From ASV31 sp965229765 (GTDB taxonomy: Bacteria > Pseudomonadota > Alphaproteobacteria > Rhodobacterales > Rhodobacteraceae), in assembly GCA_965229765.1 (NCBI GenBank), contig CBDDJT010000001.1, forward strand, positions 1 through 64,000: a stretch of DNA of 64,000 nucleotides, in the 5' to 3' direction. Below are positions 7,434-21,259 of this stretch, piece after piece (position 1 is the first letter of the stretch; every line of letters starts with the position of its first letter). The notes beneath the pieces are model-generated. The model was not told the origin of the DNA. It saw only the letters and a list, made by a program, of their open reading frames with translations, and did no database searches. Made by a program: the position numbers and the translations under genes.

Positions 7434-7514
7434 CACACGTTCCCTGACCCGTCTTGCGCACAATGTCGGGAAAAACCGCGCCGCGTTCAATCCCGGTGCG
7501 AGATGTGAAACGCA

Positions 7515-7543
7515 AAGGGCCCCCGCCAGTCGCGGGGGCCCTT
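7515..7543 (-). terminator. Terminator after rplW
   Basis: A 12-pair stem AAGGGCCCCCGC with its complement and a five-base loop; on the minus strand it continues TTTGCGTTTC. It lies 24 bases beyond the rplW stop, so it should end the rpsJ-rplC-rplD-rplW transcript at this point, where rplB would normally follow. Confidence 0.85.
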
Positions 7544-7566
7544 CGATTCCGATGGACGGCGGACGA

Positions 7567-7863
7567 TCAGAGACCGGTGGTCACGTCGATCGTGTTGCCC
7601 TCTTCGAGCGTCACATAGGCTTTCTTGACATCCTTGCGGGTGCCCTTGATGCCGCGGAACCGCTTGGTCTTGCCCTTGGTCACGGTGGTGTTCACCGCCT
7701 TGACCTTGACGCCGAACAACGCCTCGACCGCTTCCTTGATCTGCGGCTTGTTCGCGTCGATCGACACCTCGAAGACGACCGCGCCGGCCTCGGAGGCCAT
7801 GGTCGACTTTTCGGTGATGATCGGCTTGCGGATCACGTCGTAGTGTTCTGGTTTCGCGCTCAT
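7567..7863 (-). CDS. rplW: 50S ribosomal protein L23
   Basis: 98 residues starting MSAKPEHYDVIRKPIITEKSTM, with the conserved ITEKS motif and the rRNA-binding VNTTVTKGKTKRFRGIKGTRKDVKKAYVTL. L23 is the docking site for trigger factor and SRP at the tunnel exit. Its ATG overlaps the rplD stop by four bases (ATGA), which implies translational coupling. It is the last gene of the rpsJ unit because a strong terminator follows, an unusual break between L23 and L2. Confidence 0.97.
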   Translation of the reverse strand: MSAKPEHYDVIRKPIITEKSTMASEAGAVVFEVSIDANKPQIKEAVEALFGVKVKAVNTTVTKGKTKRFRGIKGTRKDVKKAYVTLEEGNTIDVTTGL

Positions 7864-8480
7864 TTCAGCCGGGCCTCCAGAGCTTCGACACCCGCCTTGG
7901 TGAGCACGATCGTGTCACGGCGCAGGATGTCATAGACGTTGGCACCCATCGACGGCAGCACATCGAGACCTTCGATGTTGGCCGCCGCGCGGGCGAAGTT
8001 CTCGTTCAGCTCGGGCCCGTCGATGACGAGCGCACGCTTCCAGCCCAGTGCCTTGATGGCCTTGGCCAGCGGCGCGGTCTTGGGCGCGTCCAGCGCGGCG
8101 GTGTCGATCACCACCAGGCTGCCATCGGCCAGCTTCGCCGAAAGCGCCAGTTTCAGCCCAAGCTTGCGGACCTTCTTCGGAAGGTCGTGGGCGTGGCTGC
8201 GCGGGGTCGGGCCCTTGTAGACACCACCCTTGCGGAAGATCGGTGCGTTGCGGTCACCGTGGCGTGCGCCGCCGGTGCCCTTCTGGCGATAGATCTTCTT
8301 GGTCGAGTAGCTGGTTTCCGAGCGGGTCTTGACCTTGTGGGTGCCGGCCTGCGCCTTGTTGCGCTGCCAGCGGACCACGCGGTGCAGGATATCGGCACGC
8401 GGCTCAAGCCCGAAGACCTCGTCGCCGAGATCGACCGAACCGGCCTTGCCGCCGTCCAGCGTGATGACGTCGAGTTTCAT
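7860..8480 (-). CDS. rplD: 50S ribosomal protein L4
   Basis: 206 residues beginning MKLDVITLDGGKAGSVDLGD. The tunnel-lining loop is visible as TGGARHGDRNAPIFRKGGVYKGP, followed by the KKVRKLGLKLALSAK segment. L4 helps assemble domain I of 23S rRNA and in some bacteria represses its own S10 operon; no S10-type leader could be confirmed here. The gene overlaps rplC upstream and rplW downstream by four bases each. Confidence 0.97.
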   Translation of the reverse strand: MKLDVITLDGGKAGSVDLGDEVFGLEPRADILHRVVRWQRNKAQAGTHKVKTRSETSYSTKKIYRQKGTGGARHGDRNAPIFRKGGVYKGPTPRSHAHDLPKKVRKLGLKLALSAKLADGSLVVIDTAALDAPKTAPLAKAIKALGWKRALVIDGPELNENFARAAANIEGLDVLPSMGANVYDILRRDTIVLTKAGVEALEARLK

Positions 8481-9208
8481 TCCTCACCTCCCTCGGGCGC
8501 GGTTTCCGCCGCGGCCTCTGCCGGAGCCTGAGCGGATTTCAGAGCCGCCGGAAGAACCGCGTTCTCCGGGAACGGCTTTTTCACCGCATCCTTGATCGTC
8601 ACCCAGCCACCCTTGGAGCCGGGCACCGCGCCCTTGACCATGATGAGCCCGCGGTCGGTGTCCGTGCGGACGACCTGCAGGTTCTGCGTGGTCACGCGCG
8701 CCGCGCCCATGTGGCCGGCCATCTTCTTGCCCTTGAACACGCGGCCCGGATCCTGGCACTGGCCGGTCGAGCCGTGGCTGCGGTGGCTGATCGACACGCC
8801 GTGCGACGCGCGAAGGCCGCCGAAGTTGTGCCGCTTCATCGCGCCGGCAAAGCCCTTGCCGATCGAGGTGCCGGACACGTCGACGAACTGGCCCTCGAAG
8901 TAGTGGTCGGCGGTGATTTCCTCGCCCACGCCGATAAGGTTGTCGGCATCGACGCGGAACTCGGCGATCTTGCGCTTGGGCGCGACGTTGGCCGCGGCGA
9001 AGTGGCCGCGCATCGCTTGCGAGGTCCGCTTGGCCTTGGCGCTGCCCGCGCCCAGCTGAACGGCAGTGTAGCCGTCCTTTTCGGGCGTGCGCTGGGCGAC
9101 CACCTGACAGCCGTCAAGCTGCAGAACGGTCACCGGCACCTGCCGCCCGTCTTCCATGAACAGCCGGGTCATGCCCAGCTTCTTTGCGATCACTCCAGAG
9201 CGCAACAT
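8477..9208 (-). CDS. rplC: 50S ribosomal protein L3
   Basis: 243 residues, longer than E. coli L3 by a typical alphaproteobacterial C-terminal tail rich in Ala and Glu (AQAPAEAAAETAPEGGEE). The N-terminus MLRSGVIAKKLGMTRLFMEDGR and the central FAGAMKRHNFGGLRASHGVS loop that reaches to the peptidyl-transferase centre are intact. The Gln of GSTGQCQDPGRVFKGKKM corresponds to the PrmB-methylated position in E. coli L3. It follows rpsJ by 14 bases. Confidence 0.97.
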   Translation of the reverse strand: MLRSGVIAKKLGMTRLFMEDGRQVPVTVLQLDGCQVVAQRTPEKDGYTAVQLGAGSAKAKRTSQAMRGHFAAANVAPKRKIAEFRVDADNLIGVGEEITADHYFEGQFVDVSGTSIGKGFAGAMKRHNFGGLRASHGVSISHRSHGSTGQCQDPGRVFKGKKMAGHMGAARVTTQNLQVVRTDTDRGLIMVKGAVPGSKGGWVTIKDAVKKPFPENAVLPAALKSAQAPAEAAAETAPEGGEE

Positions 9209-9222
9209 CGGCGTTACCCCCC

Positions 9223-9537
9223 TCAGACCTTGATCTCGACATCCACGCCGGCGGCGAGGTCGAGCTTCATGAGCGCATCAACGGTCTGCGGCGTCGGATC
9301 GACGATGTCCAGCAGACGCTTGTGCGTGCGGATTTCCCACTGGTCGCGCGACTTCTTGTCGACGTGCGGCCCGCGCAGAACGGTGAACTTCTCGATCTTG
9401 TTGGGCAGCGGGATCGGCCCGCGCACCTGCGCGCCTGTCCGCTTGGCGGTGTTCACGATCTCCTGCGTGCTGGCGTCCAGCACACGGTAGTCGAACGCCT
9501 TCAGGCGGATGCGGATGTTCTGGCTTTGCATTGCCAT
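9223..9537 (-). CDS. rpsJ: 30S ribosomal protein S10
   Basis: S10/NusE also takes part in antitermination with NusB. Two nearby ATGs give MAMQSQNIRIRLKAFDYRV or MQSQNIRIRLKAFDYRV. An AAAGG lies nine bases before the first, so I use it; the shorter form (start 9531) is the form usually quoted for relatives. The sequence IPLPNKIEKFTVLRGPHVDKK, which forms the long tip loop in the 30S head, is intact. rpsJ begins the L3-L4-L23 block; 145 bases with two GC-rich hairpins separate it from tuf upstream. Confidence 0.96.
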   Translation of the reverse strand: MAMQSQNIRIRLKAFDYRVLDASTQEIVNTAKRTGAQVRGPIPLPNKIEKFTVLRGPHVDKKSRDQWEIRTHKRLLDIVDPTPQTVDALMKLDLAAGVDVEIKV

Positions 9538-9682
9538 CTGGTCATGCCTTTCGCGGCTTCGGTGTTGAGAGGTGGAACCGGACGATCCCGGTCCCACGTC
9601 GAACCCGTGGTGTCTTGGCGTGGCGGGCACAAGGCCCGCCGCGCGGGAAGTCGGGGCGGCGCGGGCGCCGCCCGAACGGCCG

Positions 9683-10858
<1,176 letters not shown>

Positions 10859-10882
10859 TTTGTCGTCTCCTTCGTGTCGGGT

Positions 10883-10934
10883 GGCGGGGCTGCCCCGCCC
10901 TACGGGTGGTGGGTAGGGCGGGGTTCACCCCGCC
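10883..10934. repeat. Paired GC-rich hairpins (REP-like) between fusA and tuf
   Basis: Two very similar palindromes, GGCGGGG-ctg-CCCCGCC (10883-10899) and GGCGGGG-ttca-CCCCGCC (10917-10934), lie in the short gap between fusA and tuf. They are joined by mirrored linkers containing CCCTAC and GTAGGG, so the whole unit is nearly symmetric. This resembles the repetitive extragenic palindromes of Roseobacter-type genomes. It could stall exonucleases or tune fusA/tuf ratios. Confidence 0.5.
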
Positions 10935-10940
10935 GTCCCG

Positions 10941-13082
10941 TCATGCGTACTTGGACTGGATTTCTTCGCTGATGTTCTGCGGCACCGGTTCGTAATGGTC
11001 GAACAACATCGTGAACTGCGCGCGGCCCGAGGACATCGAGCGCAGGTTGTTGATGTAGCCGAACATGTTGGCCAGCGGCACGAAGGCGTTGATGACGATC
11101 GCGTTGCCCCGCGATTCCTGCCCCTGCACCTGGCCACGGCGGCTGGTCAGGTCGCCGATGACGTTGCCGGTGTACTCCTCGGGCGTCACGACCTCGACCT
11201 TCATGATCGGTTCCAGCAGTTTGGCGCCGGCCTTCTTCAGGCCTTCGCGCATGCACATGCGGCTTGCGATCTCGAAGGCGAGAACCGACGAGTCCACGTC
11301 GTGGAACTTGCCGTCCACCAGCGCGACCTTGAAGTCGATCACCGGGAAGCCGGCCAGCGGGCCCGAATCCATCACGGACTGGATGCCCTTCTCGACGCCG
11401 GGCACGTATTCCTTGGGAACCGCGCCACCGACAATGCGGCTTTCGAAGCTGTAGCCCTCGCCCGGTTCGGTAGGCGCGATTTCCAGCTTGACCTCGGCGA
11501 ACTGGCCGGAGCCACCGGACTGCTTCTTGTGGGTGTACGTGTGCTCGATCTTGTGGCTGATCGTTTCACGATACGCCACCTGCGGGGCACCGATGTTGGC
11601 CTCGACCTTGAACTCGCGCTTCAGGCGGTCGACGAGGATGTCGAGGTGAAGTTCGCCCATGCCCTTCATGATCGTCTGACCCGATTCAATATCGGTTTCG
11701 ACGCGGAAGGACGGATCCTCGGCTGCAAGACGCTGAAGACCGGCGGACATCTTTTCCTGGTCGGCCTTTGTCTTGGGCTCGACCGCGATCTCGATGACCG
11801 GCTGGGGGAACGTCATGGTTTCCAGCACGACCTGTTTCTGTGCGTCGCACAGCGTGTCACCCGTGGTGGTTTCCTTCAGACCGGCGATGGCGATGATGTC
11901 GCCGGAGCCTGCCCAATCGATTTCCTCACGCGAGTTCGAGTGCATCATCATCATCCGGCCGATGCGTTCGCGCCGGCCCTTGGTGGAGTTGATGATCGCA
12001 TCGCCCTTGGACAGCTTGCCCGAGTACACGCGGGTGAACGTCAGCGAGCCGACGAACGGGTCGTTCATGATCTTGAACGCGAGGCCCGCGAAGGGCTGCT
12101 CGTCGCCGGGACGGCGTTCGATGTTGCGCTCTTCGGTCTCGTCGTCCGGCGAGAAGCCCATGTACGGCGGAACGTCGAGCGGGCCGGGAAGGTAGTCGAT
12201 CACCGCGTTGAGCATGGGCTGAACGCCCTTGTTCTTGAACGCCGAGCCACAGAGGACGGGCACGAAGGACATGGACAGCGTGCCCTTGCGGATCAGGCTG
12301 CGCAGCGTCGCCTCATCGGGCTCCTGTCCTTCGAGGTAGGCCTCCATCGCGTCGTCGTCCATCTCGACGGCGGTCTCGATCAGGGTGGCGCGCCATTCGT
12401 CGGCCAGGTCCTTGAGATCGTCACGGATGTCCTGGATTACCCAGGACGCGCCAAGATCCTCGCCCTTCCACACCCATTCCTTCATCGTCACCAGGTCGAT
12501 CAGGCCTTCGAGATGGTCCTCGGCGCCGATCGGCAGCTGGATCGGCGCGGGAATCGCACCGGTGCGGTCCTTGATCATGCGGACGCAGTTGAAGAAGTCG
12601 GCGCCGATCTTGTCCATCTTGTTGACGAACACGATGCGCGGAACCTTGTAGCGGTCGGCCTGACGCCAGACGGTTTCCGTCTGGGGCTCGACACCGGCGT
12701 TGGCGTCGAGAACGGCGACGGCGCCGTCGAGAACGGCAAGCGAACGCTCGACCTCGATGGTGAAGTCCACGTGACCGGGGGTGTCGATGATGTTGAAGCG
12801 GAACTTGGCCTCTTGCGCCGTGTCGCCGTAAATGCCGGTCGGGTTTTCGCCATCCTCGGTGCGGAACCAGAACGTCGTGGTTGCAGCCGAGGTGATGGTG
12901 ATCCCGCGTTCCTGCTCCTGTTCCATCCAGTCCATCGTCGCGGCGCCGTCATGCACCTCGCCGATCTTGTGCGACTTTCCGGTGTAGTAGAGGATGCGCT
13001 CTGTCGTGGTTGTCTTGCCGGCATCGATGTGCGCCATGATGCCGAAATTGCGGTAGCGCTCGAGGGTGTATTCGCGGGCCAT
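10941..13082 (-). CDS. fusA: Translation elongation factor G
   Basis: 713 residues beginning MAREYTLERYRNFGIMAHID. Domain I carries AHIDAGKTTTTERILYYTG (P-loop), DTPGHVDFTIEVERSL and NKMDKIGADF. Domain IV has the conserved YRETISH and the histidine-containing tip region, and domain V ends in the ribosome-contacting fold. EF-G drives translocation and, with RRF, recycling. The gene lies 24 bases after rpsG and 82 bases before tuf in the order rpsL-rpsG-fusA-tuf. Only one EF-G gene is present in the window. Confidence 0.99.
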   Translation of the reverse strand: MAREYTLERYRNFGIMAHIDAGKTTTTERILYYTGKSHKIGEVHDGAATMDWMEQEQERGITITSAATTTFWFRTEDGENPTGIYGDTAQEAKFRFNIIDTPGHVDFTIEVERSLAVLDGAVAVLDANAGVEPQTETVWRQADRYKVPRIVFVNKMDKIGADFFNCVRMIKDRTGAIPAPIQLPIGAEDHLEGLIDLVTMKEWVWKGEDLGASWVIQDIRDDLKDLADEWRATLIETAVEMDDDAMEAYLEGQEPDEATLRSLIRKGTLSMSFVPVLCGSAFKNKGVQPMLNAVIDYLPGPLDVPPYMGFSPDDETEERNIERRPGDEQPFAGLAFKIMNDPFVGSLTFTRVYSGKLSKGDAIINSTKGRRERIGRMMMMHSNSREEIDWAGSGDIIAIAGLKETTTGDTLCDAQKQVVLETMTFPQPVIEIAVEPKTKADQEKMSAGLQRLAAEDPSFRVETDIESGQTIMKGMGELHLDILVDRLKREFKVEANIGAPQVAYRETISHKIEHTYTHKKQSGGSGQFAEVKLEIAPTEPGEGYSFESRIVGGAVPKEYVPGVEKGIQSVMDSGPLAGFPVIDFKVALVDGKFHDVDSSVLAFEIASRMCMREGLKKAGAKLLEPIMKVEVVTPEEYTGNVIGDLTSRRGQVQGQESRGNAIVINAFVPLANMFGYINNLRSMSSGRAQFTMLFDHYEPVPQNISEEIQSKYA

Positions 13083-13106
13083 TGATCGGGGTCCTATAGC
13101 CAGTGT

Positions 13107-13577
13107 TTACCAGCGGTAATGGCTGAACGCCTTGTTGGCGTCGGCCATCTTGTGGGTGTCTTCGCGCTTCTTGACGGCGGTGCCGCGGCCCTGGACCGCG
13201 TCCATCAGTTCGCCGGCGAGGCGTTCTTCCATGGTCTTTTCATTGCGGTTGCGGCTGGCGATGATGAGCCAGCGGATCGCCAGCGCCTCGCGGCGCTCGG
13301 GGCGAACCTCGACCGGAACCTGGTAGGTGGCGCCACCGACCCGGCGCGAACGCACCTCGACCGACGGCTTGATGTTGTCGAGCGCCTCGTGGAAGACCTC
13401 GATCGGGGCTTTCTTGAGACGGCTCTCGACGCGGTCCATGGCACCGTAGACGATGCCCTCGGCGACGGATTTCTTGCCGTCGTACATCAGGTTGTTCATG
13501 AACTTCGTCAGAACCCGGTCACCAAACTTGGCATCGGGCAGGACTTCGCGTTTTTCGGCTGCGTGACGGCGGGACAT
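13107..13577 (-). CDS. rpsG: 30S ribosomal protein S7
   Basis: 156 residues starting MSRRHAAEKREVLPDAKFGD. The conserved beta-hairpin VRSRRVGGATYQVPVEVRP that contacts the E-site tRNA and 16S head is intact, as is the C-terminal HKMADANKAFSHYRW. S7 nucleates the 30S head. The gene lies 12 bases after rpsL and is followed closely by fusA, so all share the promoter found upstream of rpsL. Confidence 0.98.
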   Translation of the reverse strand: MSRRHAAEKREVLPDAKFGDRVLTKFMNNLMYDGKKSVAEGIVYGAMDRVESRLKKAPIEVFHEALDNIKPSVEVRSRRVGGATYQVPVEVRPERREALAIRWLIIASRNRNEKTMEERLAGELMDAVQGRGTAVKKREDTHKMADANKAFSHYRW

Positions 13578-13589
13578 TCCGGTGTCTCC

Positions 13590-13961
13590 TTATTTCGGAC
13601 GCTTGGCGCCGTACTTCGAACGGCGCTGCTTGCGGTCTTTGACGCCCTGGGTGTCGAGGACACCGCGCAGGATATGATAACGAACACCGGGAAGGTCCTT
13701 TACCCGGCCGCCACGGATGAGGACCACCGAGTGCTCCTGCAGGTTGTGGCTTTCACCGGGGATATAGCTGATCACCTCGTAGCCGTTGGTCAGCCGCACC
13801 TTGGCCACCTTCCGCATGGCCGAGTTCGGCTTCTTCGGTGTGGTGGTGTAGACGCGCGTGCAAACGCCGCGCTTCTGTGGGCAGGACTCGAGGTGCTGGG
13901 ACTTCGAGCGTTTGACTTTCGGCTGCCGGGGCTTCCGGATCAGCTGTTGGATCGTTGGCAT
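13590..13961 (-). CDS. rpsL: 30S ribosomal protein S12
   Basis: The start giving MPTIQQLIRKPRQPKVKRSK is used (123 residues, standard length); a longer open frame upstream is not conserved. S12 controls decoding fidelity at the A site. The two regions where streptomycin-resistance substitutions arise, TTTPKKPNSAMRKVAKV and GGRVKDLPGVRYH, carry the wild-type lysines, so no resistance change is visible. It is the first gene of the str unit and has a leader of about 230 bases after a strong predicted promoter. Confidence 0.98.
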   Translation of the reverse strand: MPTIQQLIRKPRQPKVKRSKSQHLESCPQKRGVCTRVYTTTPKKPNSAMRKVAKVRLTNGYEVISYIPGESHNLQEHSVVLIRGGRVKDLPGVRYHILRGVLDTQGVKDRKQRRSKYGAKRPK

Positions 13962-14195
13962 TGGGTCTCGTTCCCCGTGTTGCAACACTTCGTCGGTTCA
14001 GCGGGGCACGCGCACCCCCATGTCTTTCTTCGGCGCGCATTGCGCATCCGCAAAACGCAAACACCGCACCCGTCCCCTGTTCTGGGAACGACGCGGTGGA
14101 GTTTCAGAGGATCGGGGCGCGTGGCCCGGATCATGACCGCTACAATACTGTGACAGGCGACCGCGCGCAGACGCAAAGGTGGCCCGAGTGCGCGC

Positions 14196-14224
14196 CGTAT
14201 ATGGCGAGTCTCGGGGGTTGTCAA
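14196..14224 (-). promoter_or_regulatory. Predicted sigma-70 promoter of the str operon (rpsL-rpsG-fusA-tuf)
   Basis: On the minus strand a consensus TTGACA (14219-14224) and TATACG (14196-14201) are separated by 17 bases, the best promoter match in the window. Transcription would start near 14189, leaving an untranslated leader of about 228 bases before rpsL. It overlaps the 3' edge of the upstream DMT transporter gene, which would otherwise read into the operon. Confidence 0.75.
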
Positions 14225-14240
14225 CAGCGCCGCAGACGCG

Positions 14241-15149
14241 TCAGCGCGGGCGCAGCAGAGCCGGGGCCGTGGCCGCCGCGCGGCTGGCCTGACGCTCGCG
14301 ATAAAAGGTGTAGATGCCGGTCGCCACAACGATCCCGCCACCCAGAAGGCTGATCGCATCTGGCCATTCCCCCAAGGCAAAGAGGCCAAGCACCAGCGCC
14401 CAGAGAAGGCTGGTGTAGCGAAAAGGGGAAACCACTGCGATTTCTCCGACCCGCATGGCCATGACGCCGAAGAGGTAGCCGCCTATGATCATCACGGCAG
14501 CGGCGGACAATTGCCCGGCGGCCAGCGGCGACAGCGGCGCCCAGGTTCCGCCCAAGGACCCCACCGCGCCGAACAGCGTCACACCCGCGGCGGCGCACAG
14601 CGCGACCGTCATCGAGGGCACTGCCTTGTCCAGCCGGCGCGTGACAAGGTCGCGAAACGTCACCAGCACGACGGCGATCAGCGCATAGACAGAGAAGATG
14701 GTGAACCCGTCACTGCCGGGCCGCACGATCAGCATGACGCCGAGAAACCCGGCGAAGATCGCGGAAAGCCGGCGCCAGCCCACCGCCTCTCCCAGAAATA
14801 GCGCACCGGCCAGCGTTACGGTCAGCGGCAGCGCTTGCAGGATCGCCGTTGCGTTGGCGATGGGCATGTTGAACAGCGCGCTGATGAAGAAGTACGCCGC
14901 CGCGATCTCGGCCAGGGTCCGAAAGGCGATCAGCCGCCATTCCCGGCGCGGCACGCGCAGGCGCAGCCCGCCCATCGCGCGCGCGACAAGCAACAAAAGC
15001 ACAGACGTGGCCAGCCCGCGCAAGGTCAGCGCCTGAAACAGCGGCAGTTCGTCAGAGGCCGCCTTCATGAAGGTGTCGTTCAGCGTGAAGGCGGCCATGG
15101 AGGCCATCATCAGCGCGGCACCGCGCGAATTGTCGGACAGGTGTGGCAT
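14241..15149 (-). CDS. DMT-family (EamA) transporter
   Basis: 302 residues with about ten hydrophobic segments arranged as two EamA repeats of five helices. The first begins GAALMMASMAAFTLNDTFMK and carries the signature ANATAILQALPLTVTLAGAL; the second carries VGEIAVVSPFRYTSLLWALV. Both repeats have the acidic-Pro or Gly-Glu motif near helix ends (FLGEAVGWRRL, FALGEWPDAI). The family includes drug and metabolite exporters and SAM or riboflavin importers, so the substrate cannot be assigned. It lies between rpoC and rpsL in the ribosomal direction. Confidence 0.9.
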   Translation of the reverse strand: MPHLSDNSRGAALMMASMAAFTLNDTFMKAASDELPLFQALTLRGLATSVLLLLVARAMGGLRLRVPRREWRLIAFRTLAEIAAAYFFISALFNMPIANATAILQALPLTVTLAGALFLGEAVGWRRLSAIFAGFLGVMLIVRPGSDGFTIFSVYALIAVVLVTFRDLVTRRLDKAVPSMTVALCAAAGVTLFGAVGSLGGTWAPLSPLAAGQLSAAAVMIIGGYLFGVMAMRVGEIAVVSPFRYTSLLWALVLGLFALGEWPDAISLLGGGIVVATGIYTFYRERQASRAAATAPALLRPR

Positions 15150-15229
15150 GTGTCGGCAGCCCCTCTGCCGTGCAGGTAGCAGCGGTGCGGCGCGGACACC
15201 AGCGGGGGCGAAAGGCGCACCTGACCTTC

Positions 15230-15258
15230 TCTTGAGACGGCCACAGGATACCTCAAGA
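15230..15258. promoter_or_regulatory. Inverted repeat in divergent intergenic region
   Basis: TCTTGAG (15230-15236) and its exact complement CTCAAGA (15252-15258) are spaced by 15 bases, 93 bases before the start of the small membrane protein gene and 81 bases upstream of the DMT gene start. The 22-base centre-to-centre distance equals two helical turns, as expected for a dimeric repressor, but it may also be chance. Confidence 0.3.
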
Positions 15259-15350
15259 CAAAATCGAGGAATTCATCAGGGTGCGTTCAAGCAGCCCCGC
15301 GACGGGCCGGGCAGATTGGGGTCACAACATCGAACACGGAGGACGAAACG

Positions 15351-15695
15351 ATGTATGACCAGAACCCGCTGCTGCACAAGCTGTCCATCGACGCGCTGGC
15401 CCGCCCGTACCAGACCGCCCGGTCGCCCCGTGGTCCTGTCCGCGGCGCCGGGCGCCCCAGCAGCCTGATCGCGCTTGCCGTGACCGCCGTCACTGCGGTG
15501 ACCCTTGGGGTCTACGGGGCAACGGCGATGAAGGCCGGCGCCGCCAAGACCGGGCGCCCGATCCCGCACCCGGCGATCGCCGAGGTGCGCGCGCCGGCCG
15601 ATCTTGATCTGGCGACCGGCGACATGGTGTGCTCGGAACTGGCGGAACACCGGGTGCCGAACACGGCAAAGGCCGTCGCGTGTTCGCAGATGTAA
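15351..15695 (+). CDS. Hypothetical single-pass membrane protein
   Basis: 114 residues with a good ribosome site (GGAGG nine bases before ATG). The N-terminal 35 residues are polar and basic, then LIALAVTAVTAVTLGVYGA forms one membrane span, and about 55 residues follow, probably periplasmic, with two Cys (MVCSELAEH, AVACSQM) that could form a disulphide. I recognise no family. It is one of the accessory genes in the rpoC-rpsL gap and points away from the DMT gene. Confidence 0.6.
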   Translation: MYDQNPLLHKLSIDALARPYQTARSPRGPVRGAGRPSSLIALAVTAVTAVTLGVYGATAMKAGAAKTGRPIPHPAIAEVRAPADLDLATGDMVCSELAEHRVPNTAKAVACSQM

Positions 15696-15918
15696 GCGCA
15701 GGTGAAACCGTCGTTACTTCCGCACGTCGATCACGCCGCCTGTCAGGCGATGACGGTCGCCGAGCGGATCGACGTGAACCGCCGCAGCCATGGGCGCTAT
15801 GTCACCTGGCGGCAGGCCAATCCCGAAATGGTTGCAGGGATGGAAAGCACGGCGCGCGCCCGGATCGGCGGCGCCGGGATGTGAGTTCCCTGCCCCGGCT
15901 TCGCGCCGGACATGCAAA

Positions 15919-15936
15919 GCGGGCCCGCAGGCCCGC
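15919..15936 (-). terminator. Terminator after the sulfotransferase gene
   Basis: A seven-pair stem GCGGGCC/GGCCCGC with a CGCA loop, 33 bases beyond the sulfotransferase stop. The minus strand continues TTTGCATG and the plus strand CTTGTTTCG, so it could act weakly in both directions. Confidence 0.55.
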
Positions 15937-15968
15937 CTTGTTTCGTGTCAGACGATGTCCGGGCAGCC

Positions 15969-16745
15969 CTATTCCGAGGGTGTCATCACCGGCGTTCCAC
16001 GGCCGGCCCCGGCCCCCTCGACCTGCGGGTGGCCGGACGGGCGCACAGACGCTGTCCGGGCCTGCTGGGCGGCGAAGCTGCGGTGCAGGCTGGCGGCGTA
16101 GGTGCCCACGATGCCCTGCCAGTCGGTCTCGTGCACCTTCTTCCAGCGCTTTTCCTCCAGGTCGAAATGCGGGCGGAAGAAGTCGAGCGCCTTGTCCACC
16201 CCGTCATGGTCGATGTCGAACCACAGGCAGCGGTCACTGTCGGGACCGAAGAAATCGGCCACTTCGGCGGTGTGGATGTCATAGTGGCGCGACCAGTGGT
16301 CCAGCACCTCTTCGCGCGTCATGCCGTAAAGCTCGCAGGTCTTGCGAAGGTACTTGCCCTCGTTATGGGCGATGCGGCTTTTCAGCCAGCCGGCCTTGTC
16401 GCGGGTGTTCATGATGAAAAGCGCGTCCGGGTAGGCTGTGGCGAAGCTGCGGAAGTAGCGGTAATTCTCGATCCGGCGGCGCAGGTCGGTATATTCCATG
16501 TCGAAGAAGGCGCGATACTTCTCCAGCCCTTCGACCGGCGGACGGCCCTTGCGCAGGTTCCTGTCGATCACCTTTTGCGGGTTCACGTTCAGAAGCGTGA
16601 CATCCCCCGCCTTGCGGTGCTTGCGCCCGCAATGGTGAAGCGACGCAACACCGGAGTTGTTGAAGAGCTTGAAGAAGGCGCCGGTGGCGCAACGATTGAA
16701 TCCGATCTGGAAGACCAACGGCCCGTTACCGGGAACTTGTGACAT
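15969..16745 (-). CDS. Sulfotransferase-family protein
   Basis: 258 residues. The N-terminal strand-loop FQIGFNRCATGAFFKLF matches the 5'-phosphosulfate loop that grips PAPS in sulfotransferases, and NTRDKAGWLKSRIAHNEG matches the 3'-phosphate binding region in which Arg and Ser contact the cofactor. The middle (YFRSFATAYPDALFIMNTR) is the usual Rossmann-like core. It resembles small bacterial sulfotransferases acting on cell-surface or lipid acceptors; the acceptor is unknown. The last 30 residues look disordered. The gene stands alone between the DMT gene region and rpoC, with a downstream hairpin terminator. Confidence 0.8.
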   Translation of the reverse strand: MSQVPGNGPLVFQIGFNRCATGAFFKLFNNSGVASLHHCGRKHRKAGDVTLLNVNPQKVIDRNLRKGRPPVEGLEKYRAFFDMEYTDLRRRIENYRYFRSFATAYPDALFIMNTRDKAGWLKSRIAHNEGKYLRKTCELYGMTREEVLDHWSRHYDIHTAEVADFFGPDSDRCLWFDIDHDGVDKALDFFRPHFDLEEKRWKKVHETDWQGIVGTYAASLHRSFAAQQARTASVRPSGHPQVEGAGAGRGTPVMTPSE

Positions 16746-16928
16746 GACGACCCCGTGCGCAGCTTGAGTTTTCCCCCGCTGGCCACGGTAAGGTTTCGTT
16801 AGGGTCTGACCAAATTACGCCACGGCTTTGCCACAATCCGCGAACAGTCGGCGGGGATCACCGGGGACTGTGGCGCGACAAGCCGCAATCGGGCCGCACT
16901 GCCGCCGAATCGGCGCCACAAATGCGAA

Positions 16929-16952
16929 CGGGCCCCGCCATGGCGGGGCCCG
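16929..16952 (-). terminator. Terminator after rpoC
   Basis: A near-perfect 24-base palindrome (CGGGCCCCGC, loop CATG, complement) 28 bases beyond the rpoC stop, followed on the minus strand by TTCGCATTTG. It would end the rplK-to-rpoC transcript before the accessory genes. Confidence 0.75.
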
Positions 16953-16979
16953 TCCGTTCCGCCAGAAGGCGGGATGTCG

Positions 16980-21221
<4,242 letters not shown>

Positions 21222-21259
21222 CTCGGATTCCTATTCAGGGGCAAAGGGAAGGACAGGAC

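Noticed and set aside
9538..9682. GC-rich hairpins (GGCGGGC/GCCCGCC and GGGCGGCG/CGCCGCCC) between tuf copy 1 and rpsJ
   Set aside because: They lack a U-tract and may only reflect base composition; termination there cannot be supported.
15702..15884. A 60-codon GTG-started frame after the small membrane protein gene
   Set aside because: It lacks a proper ribosome site, an opposite-strand frame is equally long, and the product resembles nothing I know. It might be the remnant of a small gene but cannot be supported.
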